Shown: in pieces, positions 1-12,085 of the stretch
How the letters are laid out: the number at the start of each line of letters is the position of its first letter
Numbering within the stretch: the first letter of the stretch is position 1
DNA from: Tillus elongatus
Lineage: Eukaryota; Arthropoda; Insecta; Coleoptera; Cleridae
DNA: 64,000 bases
Reading direction: 5' to 3'
Assembly (NCBI GenBank): GCA_964006375.1
Contig: OZ023264.1
Coordinates: forward strand, 178,792,131 to 178,856,130
Position numbers and translations under genes: made by a program
The notes under the pieces: generated by a model
Seen by the model: the letters and a program-made list of their open reading frames with translations, nothing else
Told to the model about the DNA's origin: nothing
Database searches by the model: none

Positions 1-385
1 GAAACAAAGTCTGTGGTAGGTCAGCAAGTATCACACGATACCAGCTGTTACAAAATTCTAAAGAGTCTTACAAGCAAAGTCTAAAATACAAACTATAGTC
101 AAAGCTAACATGCTCTACAACAATTACACTAATAAAATCAAAGCTAGAAGCTAAAAGTTGGGAAATTAAAAACATCAAATGTCCAAACCTCAGTCGAGGT
201 ACCTCCAAGCAGCAAAAATAGCAATGCAAAAGCAGTAAATGTTGCTAAAACAGGCAGAAACCCGTGTAAATTAAGATTTAAAAACTTGCACTGACACACT
301 ACAATCTAAGGTCTCTAAACAAATAGATAAAGAAGCTGCAAAGGCGGGCTGTATAACAGAGCCGAACTTTTTTTTTCTCTGAAAG

Positions 386-386
<1 letters not shown>
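1..386. other. no recognisable gene
   Basis: AT-rich sequence with short open stretches broken by stops in every frame. No repeat found elsewhere in the window was recognised here. It may be decayed element or intron sequence. Confidence 0.4.

Positions 387-477
<91 letters not shown>
387..477. repeat. (TA)n microsatellite
   Basis: About 45 uninterrupted TA units. The hinge modules that flank the (TA)n of the (TA)-core family are not evident on either side, so this may be an independent array. Confidence 0.95.
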
Positions 478-479
<2 letters not shown>

Positions 480-630
480 GTCGTTTACAAAGTGCAAATT
501 TCTTCATATCAAGTTATCTTTTTCTGTGTAGTTACGTACTTTTGAATAACAATTGTTTATCATAAATTTGTTGCATTTATTCATGGCAATTTTCAATAAA
601 TATCTGATAAAATTATTAAAGGAAAATTCG

Positions 631-1719
631 GGACGCAGCAAGTGCGTTATGGTAGTGAATTTTCATTAAAATGTTTTTAATAGCAAATATGTGTTTTTTT
701 TCAGAAAGCAGGCATCAAATTTGATTACCAGTATAACATATATATAGTAAAAACAATGTGCCATGTTTCATCAAAATAACTTTATGGTTTGAAAACGTAC
801 AAAAATTTCCGAAAGTCAACTTAAAGTGTAACCGAAAAAATCAGTTTCTGGGTCAACCTTATAGGTTAATAGCAAATTGAGCTTTTCAAATATGAAGCAT
901 TTAATCAAAATTCGCTACCATAACGTCCTTGCTGCGTCCAGAATTTCTTTACTTACAAACATGCATTATATTTCGATGGAAAATGCAAAAACATAAGACG
1001 TTTTCGACTTAAAAAAAATTTGTATCATCAACGACTAATGGGCCAGCCTGTAATTGTAGATATATTTTTAAGATGTAGCTTAAGACACCCTATAATTAAT
1101 ATATACAATTTTTTTTCATATCTTGTAGAATAACGGATATATTGAGCTTTATTGATTTTTACGAAAATTCGACAAAAGTTATATACCATTAAACGATAAA
1201 CTCTATAGCTAAGGCTACTGCCAAGCATCAGAAAAAGGGTATATTTGAAATGAATTTTCTGGAAACATTTTAGTAAAATGAATGACAATGACGGTTGAAA
1301 CTAAGACTTCAGGGTTTGTAAAACATTCTTCTTGAGACATTTTCTTTCCATAGCCCGTATTAGATTCATGTTCTTTGCCTAAATGTTGCGAATTTTGACG
1401 TTTTAAATTGTCACTTTGACGTTTTGAGGAAAACCCTAATTTATTTTTCTTTAAATGCCCATAACTTTTTTGTCTTTTGGCCTACAGCGCTAAATTTTGG
1501 TAGGTAATTTACCTATAGCGATTTAAAACGATGTACCAAATTTGGTTGCCCTTACTTTGTAATTTCCGGAGATATGATTTTTTTCTAAAGAAAACACAAA
1601 ATTTTCCGGGAAAACCTCGACCGATTTTCCTGGCGAACGAATTTATCCAAGATACTTACAAAAGGAAGGTATTCACCAAATTTTGTCGAAATCGGCCTAT
1701 TATTTTTTGAGTTATCGGT

Positions 1720-1808
<89 letters not shown>

Positions 1809-1958
1809 CATATAAAAATCGAAACTGACCCCGGGTATGTGTTCTAGGGGGCCTAGTTAGCGCTCATTTGAAGATATTTTTTAATTCAAAATTCAAATGT
1901 CGGGATCTCCTCATTAGTGAATTTTTTCTGCGAAAATTCACTAAAAAGGTATATCATT
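631..1958 (-). mobile_element. (TA)-core repeat element, near full length
   Basis: Read on the minus strand it starts near 1958 with a TTTTAGTGAATTTTC hairpin module and has the conserved CCCCCTAGAAC block at about 1850. It then crosses a (TA)n array (1723-1807), continues with ACCGATAACTCAAAAAATAA at about 1705-1720, and ends at 631 with CACTTGCTGCGTCC. An inner copy of the 3' end lies at 909-939, so 631-939 is also a short unit with about 36-bp terminal inverted repeats; similar short units occur at 31225-31537, 60960-61268 and 61976-62266. The same 1.3-kb arrangement recurs at 60014-61268. No coding capacity is visible, so it is non-autonomous. Class assignment is uncertain (MITE-like or Helentron-like). 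Confidence 0.75.
1723..1807. repeat. (TA)n core of the element
   Basis: About 42 TA units at the hinge between the 5' module (plus side here) and the ACCGATAACTC module. The length differs greatly between copies of the family. Confidence 0.95.
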
Positions 1959-2788
1959 TATTGTAAGCAAACTTTTTGACCGCTGCTGGCATTATTTCTG
2001 TACTACTAATCCAAGTAGACTTTTCATTAAATAATGTTTTGTCCTAAATACTTGTTACATTTTATTACGTAGCACTTCGATTTTTACAATAGCCAAGTAA
2101 AAACCAGGCGTATTGTATAAGCGATTGATTATCAATCTTCTGTTAATTACAACCTGGTACTGTCGGGTATCATTTTTTTATGGAAGTATGATTCATCAAT
2201 CTTGAACAAGAGATTTTCCACGTACTCCCCATAACAATACAGATTAAAAACTGTGAATCGTTTGTTATTCGACATAGTACCTACAGACATTGATTAGTTA
2301 ACAACTTAATTATCAACATTTAATTAATGAAGGACTCGTTTCTTGTACTCTATGATTAATTTACTGGTGTTTTTATGAGAAATTCGTAATGTAACACTTC
2401 AGTGGTGCACGTTTGCGAAACCTGGGAAAATTTTTATTTGTCCAGTTAACAAACAATATACTTGACATTTTATAATTCAGCGAACATAACATCGAGGTCC
2501 AGGTAAATTTAATATTAATTAAATAAGTTTCCGAAAGGAGCTAGTCTGTTTAACCTCTATCCACTTTGAGGACGATTTTTATAGGATTGCTAATTTGACA
2601 TGGCGTAAAGAATATGCATCTATAATTAGGACGTTCGACGATAAAAAACAAATTAATATGTAACATTACCGTATTAAAGAGGTTGTCCATTATTGGAGCT
2701 CGGCACGAGAACCTCTGATATTCTAAGAGATATGTTAAATCAGACAGCAAATACGCATTTTGATTGCAGATTAATCACCTGCAAGAAA
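1959..2788. other. no gene seen
   Basis: AT-rich non-coding sequence. The only open stretches are short and have no recognisable motif. No copy of the local repeat families was identified between the two (TA)-core elements. Confidence 0.45.
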
Positions 2789-2924
2789 ATTTTACCTGTT
2801 TTAAGTGAATTTTTATTAAGAAAATTCACCAATAGAGAGGTTTCGATGGTAAGATTTTTGGAAATTTTCTTCAAATGAGCGCGAATTTGGGCCGCTAGAA
2901 CCCAAATCCAAGGTCAGTTGAAAA

Positions 2925-3007
<83 letters not shown>
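2789..3007 (+). mobile_element. (TA)-core element, left half (split by a LINE)
   Basis: Shows the family 5' hairpin (AGTGAATTTTTATTAAG...AATTCACCAATAGAGAGG), the GCGCGAATTTGGGCC and CTAGAACCCAAATCCAAGG blocks, then (TA)n at 2928-3007. The array stops where LINE sequence begins and resumes at 5577, followed by the family's CCGATAACTC module. I therefore read 2789-5950 as one element interrupted by the LINE. Confidence 0.75.
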
Positions 3008-3008
<1 letters not shown>

Positions 3009-3009
<1 letters not shown>

Positions 3010-5175
3010 AGAGGGAAATTAAAGTCAATAAATTAGGGGTAAAATGTTACATAAATTATGATAGGGCACGCAGGGAACTAGAGCGTACAAATTGGGATAA
3101 CATTTGTGGCTCTGAAAGTTTGAACATTGCTGCGGAAAACTTTGTGGGGTATCTTAAGTCAGTGCTGGGAAGGTGTACTGTTAGGGTTAAAATAAGGAAC
3201 AAGAATAGACCCAGGAAATCATGGATAACAGAGGGTATAATTAAGTCGATAAACACAAAAAATCGATTATACCGAACAATGATGCAGAGCCCTGGTGATG
3301 AGGATAAGAGACTGCAGTTTGCGCGATATAGAAATAGGCTAAATGAAATAATCATGTGCGCAAAAGCAAACTTTGTCAAAAAACAAATATGCCTCCACCC
3401 CAATTCACCTAAAAAGCTTTGGGAGGCGGTAAATCGGCTAACTAAGGAAGAGAGAAAGGATCCTGCAGGAAGCATTCAACTAGGGGGTGATAACTCATTA
3501 AATAACTCCAACCCGGGGGAAATAGCCAACGCATTCAATAAATATTTTTCATCCGTTGGGAGAGCACTGGCACAAAAAATACCGTCTTCGGGGGCCAGTC
3601 TTAAGGTAGATATGAAGCCATACAGCATTTTTCTAACACCTACATGTGAGTCCGAAGTTATTGATTGCATAATGGGTATGAAGGTAAAAAAAGCTCCTGG
3701 GTTGGACTCGATCACTGTGGAGAACTTGAAGGAACTCGTATATGTTGTTGCAGTCCCGCTGACTATCCTAATCAACAGATGCATAGAACTTGGTATCTTC
3801 CCAGACATTCTAAAGAATACAGTAATAAAACCATTGTTTAAAGGAGGAAACAGGGACGAAATGCCAAATTATAGGCCGATATCCTTATTATCGAATGTGG
3901 CCAAGGTTTTCGAAAAAATTATTTGTCAGAAAATAACAAGCTATTTAAAGAAGCATAACATTTTATCAAAATCGCAGTTTGGCTTCAGAGAGGGTCTGTC
4001 AACACAGAATGCGTTAAATACCCTAACTACAGGAATTTATTCTGCCCTTGATAAGCAAAGACAAAGTATTTGCATCTTTCTAGACGTCGAAAAGGCCTTC
4101 GACGCTGTTGATCACAGGATTCTTCTCAGAAAATTGGAGGGTATCGGTTTTAGGGGTGTTCCGCTGCGTTTGATCGGGGATTATTTGCGGTCTAGAAGGC
4201 AGTGCACAAGGATTGACGGCAGATGCAGCGATTTTGAGGTGGTTGAATTTGGCGTTCCTCAGGGTACAGTCCTGGGTCCGTTGTTATTTAGTTTGTATAT
4301 CAATGATATATTTGATGTGCACACAGCTGGTAAAGTCATTGGTTTTGCAGATGATACTGCAATTCTATATGAAGATTGCTCTTGGCAACGGCTAAAGACC
4401 ATAATTGAAGAAGATTTTGTGAATATTCAGGGGTGGTTTGATGCCAGTGGGTTAACTATTAACACAAAGAAGACGAAGTATGTTGCATTTGCCTCCTATA
4501 GGTCACACCTGCCGTCATTTAATACAATGCAAATAGTGTATTAAATGTATCCAAATTGAGGCGGCACCAAAAGTTAGGTATTTGAGGATCATCATAGATC
4601 AACATCTGCGTTGGGATGAGCATGTTGGTGTGGTTGTTAAAAAGTTGAGGAACATTTTGTATAAGTTTAAATACCTTAAAACCTTTCTGACAACGGGGTG
4701 TCTTAGAATGGTCTATTCGGCATTGGTTGAACCCCTTCTTACATACGGGATTGTTGTTTGGGGTGCTGCGTTGAGTTGTCACCTGAAAAGGTTGGATATA
4801 ATTCAACGTTGGTTCCTGAAACTAATTTATAATAAGTGCTACACTTACCCGTCTGAATCGTTGTACGCTGAAGCAGGAGCTAATGATATTAGGCAACTTT
4901 TTTCATTGGCTGTGTTGACGTACGTAAGAAAGTATGATCGCGTCTCTAGAATAGAGCATTCGTACATAACTAGGCTAAACGCAGCAGCGGCCGCTCAAAC
5001 GAACAGAGCAATTAAGACTGTGGGCCAGCGTAGTTATACTTATATTGCACCAAGAATTTATAATACTCTTCCAGTCAGTGTCAGAACTGCACCAACTTTA
5101 TGTTCTTATGTGAGGATGGTGAAAGCATGGGTTTCGAAATCTAGACACATCATTCATGGTTTTGTACACAGATAG
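3009..5175 (+). pseudogene. LINE reverse transcriptase ORF, frameshifted
   Basis: The frame is open from the truncation junction at 3009 to a stop at 4542-4544. A second frame resumes by about 4545 and runs to 5175, so a single frameshift near 4530-4545 breaks the protein. The first part has the RT signatures NYRPISLLSNVAKVFEK, SQFGFREGLSTQNAL, FLDVEKAFDAVDH (first catalytic Asp), GVPQGTVLGPLLFSLYIND and the catalytic FADD box (about 4344-4355). The second part is the C-terminal thumb/connection region (YLRIIIDQHLRWDEHV, VYSALVEPLLTYGIVVWG) ending in FVHR. A non-ATG start would be needed for what remains. The copy is probably dead but young, since only one clear break is seen. Confidence 0.88.
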
Positions 5176-5358
5176 GTGTTGAACAGGTCGTATGATATCT
5201 TTTGCGATGTTGTACCGCACAGTAATCAATTTTAAATATGCACTTTTTATTTTTTATTATTATATACATTTGTGAGAGTGTACATTGTACATGTGAAAAT
5301 GTGTGAGTGAATGTGTTTGCGTGATTGTGCTGGTGGGTGTTTTGGTTTTTGCGCCTGT

Positions 5359-5360
<2 letters not shown>

Positions 5361-5444
<84 letters not shown>
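5361..5444. repeat. (GT)n microsatellite in LINE 3' UTR
   Basis: About 42 GT units within the 3' untranslated part of the LINE, preceded by degenerate GTGTGAGTG / GTGTTTGCGTG sequence from which the array may have grown. Confidence 0.95.
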
Positions 5445-5445
<1 letters not shown>

Positions 5446-5574
5446 CTTGTGTTCATTGCTTGGTTTAGATTTATCCACGCACAAGTCTCTGACTTTTGTG
5501 GATCTTTCACAGATTTATTATGTTCAGTAGATCTATGTATGTTATTGTTATTGAACTGTATTTTGAAAAATAAA

Positions 5575-5950
<376 letters not shown>

Positions 5951-6018
5951 AAAAAATAAATAATTTACGATATAACTTGAAATTACCTCTGAATGGGTGC
6001 CTATAATGTTAGACTTAT

Positions 6019-6213
6019 GCCCAGTTTCACAAAGCTTGATTAAATATTTAACGGCCGGTTAGTTAATCAAGGATTAAGACGACCAATCACAGACTAGAAT
6101 TCGGGTTGTTGCCATGACAACTAAATATTTTGAAGTTGTGATTGGTCGTGTGAAGCGTTGATTAATTAACTAACCGGCCATGAAATATTTACTCAAGCTT
6201 TGTGAAACTGGGC
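6019..6213. mobile_element. palindromic MITE, 195 bp
   Basis: Ends are GCCCAGTTTCACAAAGCTTG and its inverted partner CAAGCTTTGTGAAACTGGGC. The two halves are complementary over most of their length (GGCCGGTTAGTTAATCAA against TTGATTAATTAACTAACCGG; CGACCAATCACA against TGTGATTGGTCG). It has no ORF. A clear target-site duplication was not found, so the superfamily is not assigned. Confidence 0.8.
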
Positions 6214-6866
6214 AAAGGTCAGGCAGATATATCAGGGTTACGATGCTATTGCAAACAAATGCTCCAAATCAAACTTCAAACGAACAGGTTAGAAAAATAT
6301 GGCACAATAAACAATCAGCGTGGTTGCCATTTGCCAAAACTGTCATTTGAATTTGAAGATATCAGGAAAATATATAGTAATAAATAAAAATTTTAATGAA
6401 AGTTATTCAATTTGTTTAAAGACAATCTGGAACAACGTTTTATTATGTATAAATATTAAGCTTCCTATTCTTCAAGGTATTTAAAACCCATCGTCCTCTC
6501 CCAGTTAAATATGACAACGCCAGTTAGCTATTTGTCATTTTCATTTGTTATTTTGCAAACTGGCAGAAGGGCGGGTGGGGGAAGTCGAATTCGAGGTTAT
6601 CTTCTTTTTCTTCTCTGTTTACAGACGTCATAAACAAACAATAAATCTCAGCTAATACCTTAGAATCTTGGAATATGGTACATATTGTTTACTTTTAGTT
6701 TTTAGTGAATTTTCATTATTATTTACTCTTCATGTCGTATATGGAAAATTTGAGGTAATTGAAATCACATAATATCATGCAGTAGTTTAAATTATACCAA
6801 TAAACATATGTGTAAATTATTAAAATTTTAATTTCAAAATTTTGTATTGTTTATATTTATTTATTA
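6214..6866. other. no gene seen
   Basis: AT-rich, no convincing reading frame, motif or repeat copy recognised. Confidence 0.4.
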
Positions 6867-7020
6867 CATTTTCAAAAAGTATGGATACAACAATAGTAAA
6901 TAAATGTTGAAAAGGGTTTAGGTGCAGCAAGTGCGTTATGGTAGCGAATTTTCGTAAAAATATCCCAAATGGTGATAATTCAATTTCCCATTAAACTAGA
7001 ATCTTCAGTTTTGATCCATA
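6867..7020 (+). repeat. dispersed repeat copy with (TA)-core 3'-end motif
   Basis: Contains CATTTTCAAAAAGTATGGAT, then GTGCAGCAAGTGCGTTATGG at about 6922-6942 (the inverted 3' end of the (TA)-core family). A parallel, more diverged copy lies at 7763-7920, about 900 bp downstream in the same orientation. Confidence 0.65.
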
Positions 7021-7254
7021 CTAAATCCATATAAAAGCAGCGTGGGTACTAAATTTAAAAAAGAACACAATGAGCTTCACAAGCAACGATAAATTTGTTT
7101 TAGAAGACCATTTTTGTTATTTTGTTTGCAGAAATTGTTTCGATTGAGTGGACTAAAACGGATCATCCAAGCGACTAATAAGAAAAAAAATACTTGCCAC
7201 GTTTATCATTTGGCAGGTATATTTGTTTTGTAAATAAAAATTACATTTTTGGTT

Positions 7255-7650
7255 AATTTGCAGATTAGCACAGGGGGGCTTTTTAGAAAAAATTCAGAAA
7301 CATGCTTAAATCTCTTTCTGAATGCACAAACCACAAGAAATATTTCTTGCGAACAGCCCCCAAGAAAGTTACGGGACCAGGAGTGAATAGGGGTGTTGGG
7401 CATGGAAGAAGATAAAAAGTAACGGGACCTATAAGCTACCTTTATCCCATTTTGCAGCTATACCTCCTTAAAATTCTGTTTATCCCGCCCAGAACCCCTA
7501 TATTTACCGCAGGTCCCGTAACTTTCTTGCGAGTTGTTCCCAAGAAACTTTTCTTGTTTACATTCTTATTGTTTATGCATTGAGAGTGGTTGTATGCATG
7601 CAGAAGGGGAAGGGGTACCTCTGAGACAAAGCAGCGAACCAAGATTTTCA
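7255..7650. repeat. inverted GTTACGGGACC modules
   Basis: The forward module (AAGAAAGTTACGGGACCAGG at about 7364-7383) is followed by an inverted one (GCAGGTCCCGTAACTTTCTT at about 7508-7528). The pair can fold back. The same module recurs in alternating orientation at 12271-13201 and 14445-14700. No coding sequence is seen. Confidence 0.65.
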
Positions 7651-7762
7651 ATTTATGTTTAAATTGTTACCCCATTTCATTTGTTTAAAATATTTTTCCA
7701 AAAATGAAATTTAGGTTGTCTTATTTCTCAGTCTTACATAGAAAGCTACAAATATTTCATCA

Positions 7763-7920
7763 TTTTCAAAAAGTGTGTATACAGCAACAGTAAACAAGTG
7801 CTGAAAAAGGTCAGGGGGCAGCAAACACATTATGATAGAGAGTTTTTGTAAAAATATTTGAAATCCGTTAACAGAATTTCCTATTAAGCTATAATCTTCA
7901 ATCTTGAACCACCCCAGACA
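7763..7920 (+). repeat. second copy of the 6867-7020 repeat
   Basis: Shares CATTTTCAAAAAGTGTGTAT, the CTGAAAAAGG block and a decayed GCAGCAAACACATTATGATAG form of the 3'-end motif. It directly abuts the Jockey-like LINE at about 7905. Confidence 0.6.
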
Positions 7921-9530
7921 CAACTATCGAGCCCTCAACTTTCAAAGAAGTTTCCCAAATAATCAAATCATTAAAAAATAGGAGAGCTCCGGGATACGAT
8001 GGAATCTCCAACGTAACCCTGAAAAACCTCCCACGCAATGCCGTGGTATTCCTATTTACGAATATGAATGCCATGCTGCGATTTCAACATTTTCCTTCCA
8101 TGTGGAAACTTGCCGATATTATCAACATCCTGGAACCCAGCAAAGATCCACTGTTCCCTCAGAACTACAGGCCCATTACAGCCTACTACCAGTCATCGGC
8201 ACAATCGCCGAAAACTGATTCAGAAAAGGCTAGCTTCATTCACCTCTGAAAATCATATCCTCCCAGACGAGCAATTCGGTTTCAGACACCAGCACTCCAC
8301 CACAGACCAAGTCCTTCGTGTGGTGGAAAACATCACCGAAGGATTTAATAAAAACAAGTCCACTGGTGCAATATTTCTTGACATTGCTCAAGCCTTCGAT
8401 AGGGTTTGGCATGCGGGCCTCCTAAATAAATTTCTATCATTTAATTATTCTCCCTCTCTCTGATTCTGCTACTCAGGTCATACCTGCAACAGAGGAAGTT
8501 CCAGGTCAAACATCTGGGAGCCAGATCTAGAACGTACTCAGCTATGGCTGGTCTCCCGAAGGGTTCTGCTATCTCCCCTCTCCTGTACAATATATTTGTC
8601 GCAGACATTCCGACAGCGCCCGTAAACGTGACATACGCACTGTACGCAGACGACACTACCATCCTCAGCAGCTTCACTCAGCCGAGGATAATAACAGAAC
8701 GACTTCAGACCGCCGTAGACGAGCTACAAGGCTGGTATAGGAAATCTTGTCTAGCCATAAACTCTGATAAATGTTCAGCAGTCCTATTTTCCAAGAGGAG
8801 ACACACACCTCACGAACACGTATCATTAGACAACCGTATAATTCCCTGGCAAGATTTATCCAAATACCTCGGGGTTTTCCTCGACAAACACTTAACATGG
8901 CGCCCCCATGTCCAACACGCCCGACGAAAAACCTCGATGTTAATCTCGAAGCTGTTCCCACTTCTAAATAGAAATTACAAATTGTCCATGGACGCCCTCG
9001 TGGCGCAGGTTGCTAGGTGCCAGCCTGCTAAGCGAGAGGTCCCGGGTTCGATTCCTGGGCGAGCCAAGTTGACTTTGTCTTGAAAATATGTAAAAATATT
9101 GAATGATGGGAAATAAATGTGCTAATGGCATGAGATGCCGCAGCCAATAATATTAAATAAAAAAATAAAAAAAATTGTCCATGAACAATAAGTTGCTCAT
9201 GTACAAAGTCATAATCCGGCCTGCCTTGAACTATGCATCCCCTGCATGGGCCACCGCGGTCAACACACACATCAATACCCTTAAAATCATCCAGAATAAA
9301 ATTTTGAGAATGGCTACCGGAGCGCCATGGTTTGTCAGAAACAGTCAGATTCACTCTGATCTGGAAATGCCTTCGATACTTGAGTTTGTAACTCAACTAT
9401 CCACAACTCAGTTCGCAAAAGCCGCTTCTCACCCAAATGCTCTTCTCCGTAGTGCCACCGCCTACGATGAGCAACTTCCACATAAGCGTCCAAAGCTTAT
9501 ACTTACCCGCTAACGCCCCCGCGACAAAAA
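7905..9530 (+). pseudogene. Jockey-like LINE reverse transcriptase, broken
   Basis: A 5'-truncated RT region. In order: NRRAPGYDGISN (about 7980), QNYRPIT, LPDEQFGFRHQHSTTDQ, FLDIAQAFDRVWHAGLLNK (first catalytic Asp), GLPKGSAISPLLYNIFVADI, the catalytic YADD at 8643-8654, and DKHLTWRPHV. Frames change at about 8170-8200 and about 8455-8540. A SINE (8991-9171) then interrupts the coding sequence, which resumes with NKLLMYKVIIRPALNYASPAW and runs to a stop at 9513. The KAPGxDGI...FDRVWH signature is typical of Jockey-clade elements. It is inactive. Confidence 0.87.
8991..9171 (+). mobile_element. tRNA-derived SINE inserted in the Jockey-like LINE
   Basis: The 181-bp insert is flanked by a perfect 12-bp target-site duplication AAATTGTCCATG (8979-8990 and 9172-9183). 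It has an RNA polymerase III box A (TGGCGCAGGTT, 9001-9011), a box B (GGTTCGATTCC, 9045-9055), an unrelated 3' body and an A-rich tail. Removing it restores the LINE frame (RNYKLS then MNNKLLMYKV). No other copy of its body was recognised in this window. Confidence 0.92.
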
Positions 9531-9696
9531 CAGAATGGAAACATTCAAACCCAAACGTCATTGTGTTAAATCTTTCCGACGGAGGTATGGACTAAGGTCC
9601 GGTACTCCTGGGAGGGAGTTTTAGTGAGTATGAGTCTCACAGTACCTCGATATCCCACGCACTACGGTGTTGTGAATGAGGTCTGCATGAGGCATG

Positions 9697-11066
9697 TCTC
9701 CCTCCTGAGTCCTCTAGACCAGGCTCAGGAGTGTACCTATAGTAGGGCCGCTTACTAAGATTTAAAAGTCCAGTTTCAGAGCCAGTTCTTGATGAAATAT
9801 TCTCGCAACTGCGTCTTGCCTCTCTTTATGCTCTATTGCAGCAAACACTTGACATCCTCTGGTGACGTGCTGGATAGTCTCTGATGACTGACACCCAAAT
9901 CTGCATTTGTCATCTTGGACCGAATTAGCTCCAATTATATACTTCAAGTAGTTTCTTGTTGGGATGACCTGATGGCCAGCAAAAACCCCTTTGTCTCTGG
10001 AAACACCTTTCCGGACCCAACCAGTAGTTCGACGCCGATTTGTCGACATATGTCTGGAAGGTCTCATTCACATGTCGCCAATGGAAAGGCTTCTGCATCC
10101 GAGATTGCATCTTGTCTTGATCAATCCGATGGTAACTTTGTATTTTATTTTCTCTTAATTGTAACGGTGTTGAATCGCCTGCCTTGCATATGGCACGGTG
10201 TAGTTCAAACGTAAGCCCCTGCTGATGGAAATATGTACGCAGGTTCACTATCTGCTGGTGCAACTATTTACCAATATCCAACACTCATGTCCCTCCTTGT
10301 TGCCTAGGTAGGGTTACTCGTTCTATGACATTACGGGCGTGATGCTTTTTGGATTTTGTTAGGATTATTATTATTATTAGTTAGAAAATATGATACCCAC
10401 ATCAACACTGACCATGCATCATATTCATATAGGTTACAAAGTTGTCCTCGACAATGCTAAAACCATAGCCCCAGTCTACAAGTTTAGGGCTAGAATTATC
10501 CGCGAAGCGGTCGATAACGAAAAACATTTAGATTGTTAATGATCTTCGACTCGTGGTTACCTAAAACCTATTATATCTTCATTGCAAATAAACAAGTTGT
10601 TCAATAAATCAACGGACATATTTGCTGCCCTATTACCTGATCCAACAAATACTTTTAATTCGAATAAGGACCTCGATAACTACCGAGCTAGAAGTCTTAC
10701 TATAAATACCAAAGCACCTGCACTTTCAAGCTGCAGCTAAAACTTTCTCAGGCCTAATGTTGAACATACTGAGACCTTAGAGACGATATCCAGTAAGTTT
10801 TGGGAAGTAGGCAGATTGAGGCCTCGAAATCGAACTAAAAGAACACAACCTACCCTTGTACACCGCTATAAGGTAAAGCCTTAGAGTTCCTGTCCTTTAG
10901 TATTGCTTTAATCTCTTTAAAATAGCAAGTATCTTCCTTTTGTAAATAGCTTGGACAAGTGCGTTTGCCAGCCTATCGAATTTTTTCGGGAAAATTTTGT
11001 ATCGTCGTAAATAGCAAAGCTATTGTAATGAAATTTGATAAACACATTGGATTATAGAGACTATAG
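9697..11066 (+). repeat. left arm of a long inverted repeat
   Basis: Starts at TCTCCCTCCTGAGTCCTC and ends near GATTATAGAGACTATAG. It is the reverse complement of 13210-14444 over its whole length apart from one 136-bp block (about 9831-9966) missing from the right arm. Most compared stretches look roughly nine-tenths identical by eye. The arm holds a minus-strand LINE fragment, a middle part of unclear origin (10380-10930) and a piece resembling the (TA)-core body (TTGGACAAGTGCG). Confidence 0.85.
9762..10340 (-). pseudogene. C-terminal fragment of a LINE resembling the R2/R4 group
   Basis: Read on the minus strand, overlapping frames give LDQQIVNLRTYFHQQGL-type sequence, then DKSASNYWL, GFCWPSGHQ/GVFAGHQVIPTRNYLKYI, a Cys/His cluster CRFGCQSSETIQHVTRGC, and KERQDAVARIFHQELALK. 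The cluster followed by H/Q-D-x-V-A-R-I-x-H is a familiar C-terminal signature of endonuclease-bearing LINEs of the R2/R4/NeSL group, recognised by eye only. Frameshifts separate the pieces and no RT core is present. Confidence 0.65.
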
Positions 11067-11663
11067 TACCCACAAAATTGCAAGTTGCTAGCTTCAGAAC
11101 TGGAGTTAAGTGGATTTTAAGCAATTATTATGAAAATTCGTCATAATAACGCACCTGCTGCGTTCAGTCTTTTGTTTACGTTCTTCATTTTGAAATTGGT
11201 TAGTGGACAGGATTTTCTGCTTTATTTGTTCTGCCAATTAAATTTATTGATCTTCTTTGTTGCAAAGGTGATTTCTTTTCTGAGAAATTGGTCGCACAGG
11301 TCAAACCCCACTCAACCTTCCACTTCTCAGAGCTCATATTATGATTTCTTTTACATGTTCGATTTAAACAGATGATTTACACATGCAATATTATTGGAAT
11401 TATGCATTTTGACATATTCCACGAAATCGACATTGCCGCAATGGATTTTTCTCTAGATATATTTACTCTGAAACAATTGCATTGGAGATTCTTTGTAAGT
11501 TACAGATTGCTGCAGCGACTTTATACGAGGTCCACTTTAATGTTCAGAAACAAATATATTTTTAAGGGGTAAAAAACGTAGCATTTTAACAATGCTTCCC
11601 TAGAAACGCCGTATTTGCTTTTCCTCAATGTACTGTGATGTTATACACAATAGCAGAGAATAT
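11067..11663. other. spacer sequence with a solo (TA)-core 3' end
   Basis: Contains TTATGAAAATTCGTCATAAT followed by AACGCACCTGCTGCGTTCAG at about 11128-11168, a copy of the (TA)-core 3' terminus without an adjacent body. The remaining sequence has short open frames only, none recognised. Confidence 0.55.
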
Positions 11664-11805
11664 TTTAGTGAACTTTCATTAAGAAAATTTACTAATAGAG
11701 AGGTAACGAAGACGTTTGGAAAATTGTTTGAAATGAGCGAAATTTAGGGCCCCTAGAACCCATATCCAAGGTCCGTTTGAATTTTTATATGTATGTATAT
11801 ATATA
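11664..11805 (+). mobile_element. (TA)-core element, 5' module only
   Basis: TTTTAGTGAACTTTCATTAAG hairpin, AATAGAGAGGTAACG, GGGCCCCTAGAACCCATATC and CAAGGTCCGTTTG blocks in family order, then a short TATATG stretch. It is truncated at its (TA) core, where the SINE tail begins. Confidence 0.7.
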
Positions 11806-12085
11806 TGTGTGTGTGTGTGTATTTCTTTAACGTCGGCCAAATTCCGCAACTATGGCAAATCCCCGACGCCAGGGAGCAGTTTCACCTCACTATCGTCGAA
11901 ATGTTGCCGAACCCCTGCCTTTCTGTAAGGAGGGTAGGGATCTTGAACGTGTCCAACATCGCATGGACACGGGACCGACGGCTTTACGTCCCCTTCGGAG
12001 GGCGGAACGTGAAGACTTTCAACTTGCTCAAATACAATGCCACAACTTCGGTTGATCTTAATTGTACAGTATGTACTGAAAAAGT
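11806..12085 (-). mobile_element. SINE (family S), 5'-truncated copy
   Basis: On the plus strand it runs (GT)n, TTTCTTTAACGTCGGCC, CCGACGCCAGGGAGCAG, TTTCTGTAAGGAGGGTAGGG, GACCGACGGCTTTACGTCCC, GTATGTACTGAAAAAGTGAA. This matches full-length copies at 47182-47491 and 59071-59427 but lacks the tRNA-like head. The SINE is transcribed on the minus strand and ends in a (CA)n tail. Confidence 0.82.

Noticed and set aside
387..477. Tyr-Ile repeat open frames over (TA)n arrays here and at other (TA)n sites
   Set aside because: They arise from translating TA repeats and have no independent coding evidence.
3056..3475. 139-codon minus-strand open frame
   Set aside because: Antisense to the LINE reverse transcriptase frame.
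5303..5530. Cys-Val or Thr-His repeat open frames over the (GT)n tract
   Set aside because: Microsatellite artefact within a LINE 3' UTR.
10395..10860. Possible Penelope-like GIY-YIG C-terminal remnant in the inverted repeat arm
   Set aside because: A short match (RARIIREAVDNEKH) is suggestive, but no GIY or YIG motif and no RT were found, so it is not called.
11852..12055. Open frames across SINE family S (also at 59024-59317)
   Set aside because: They lie inside a pol III SINE that recurs in both orientations; not genes.
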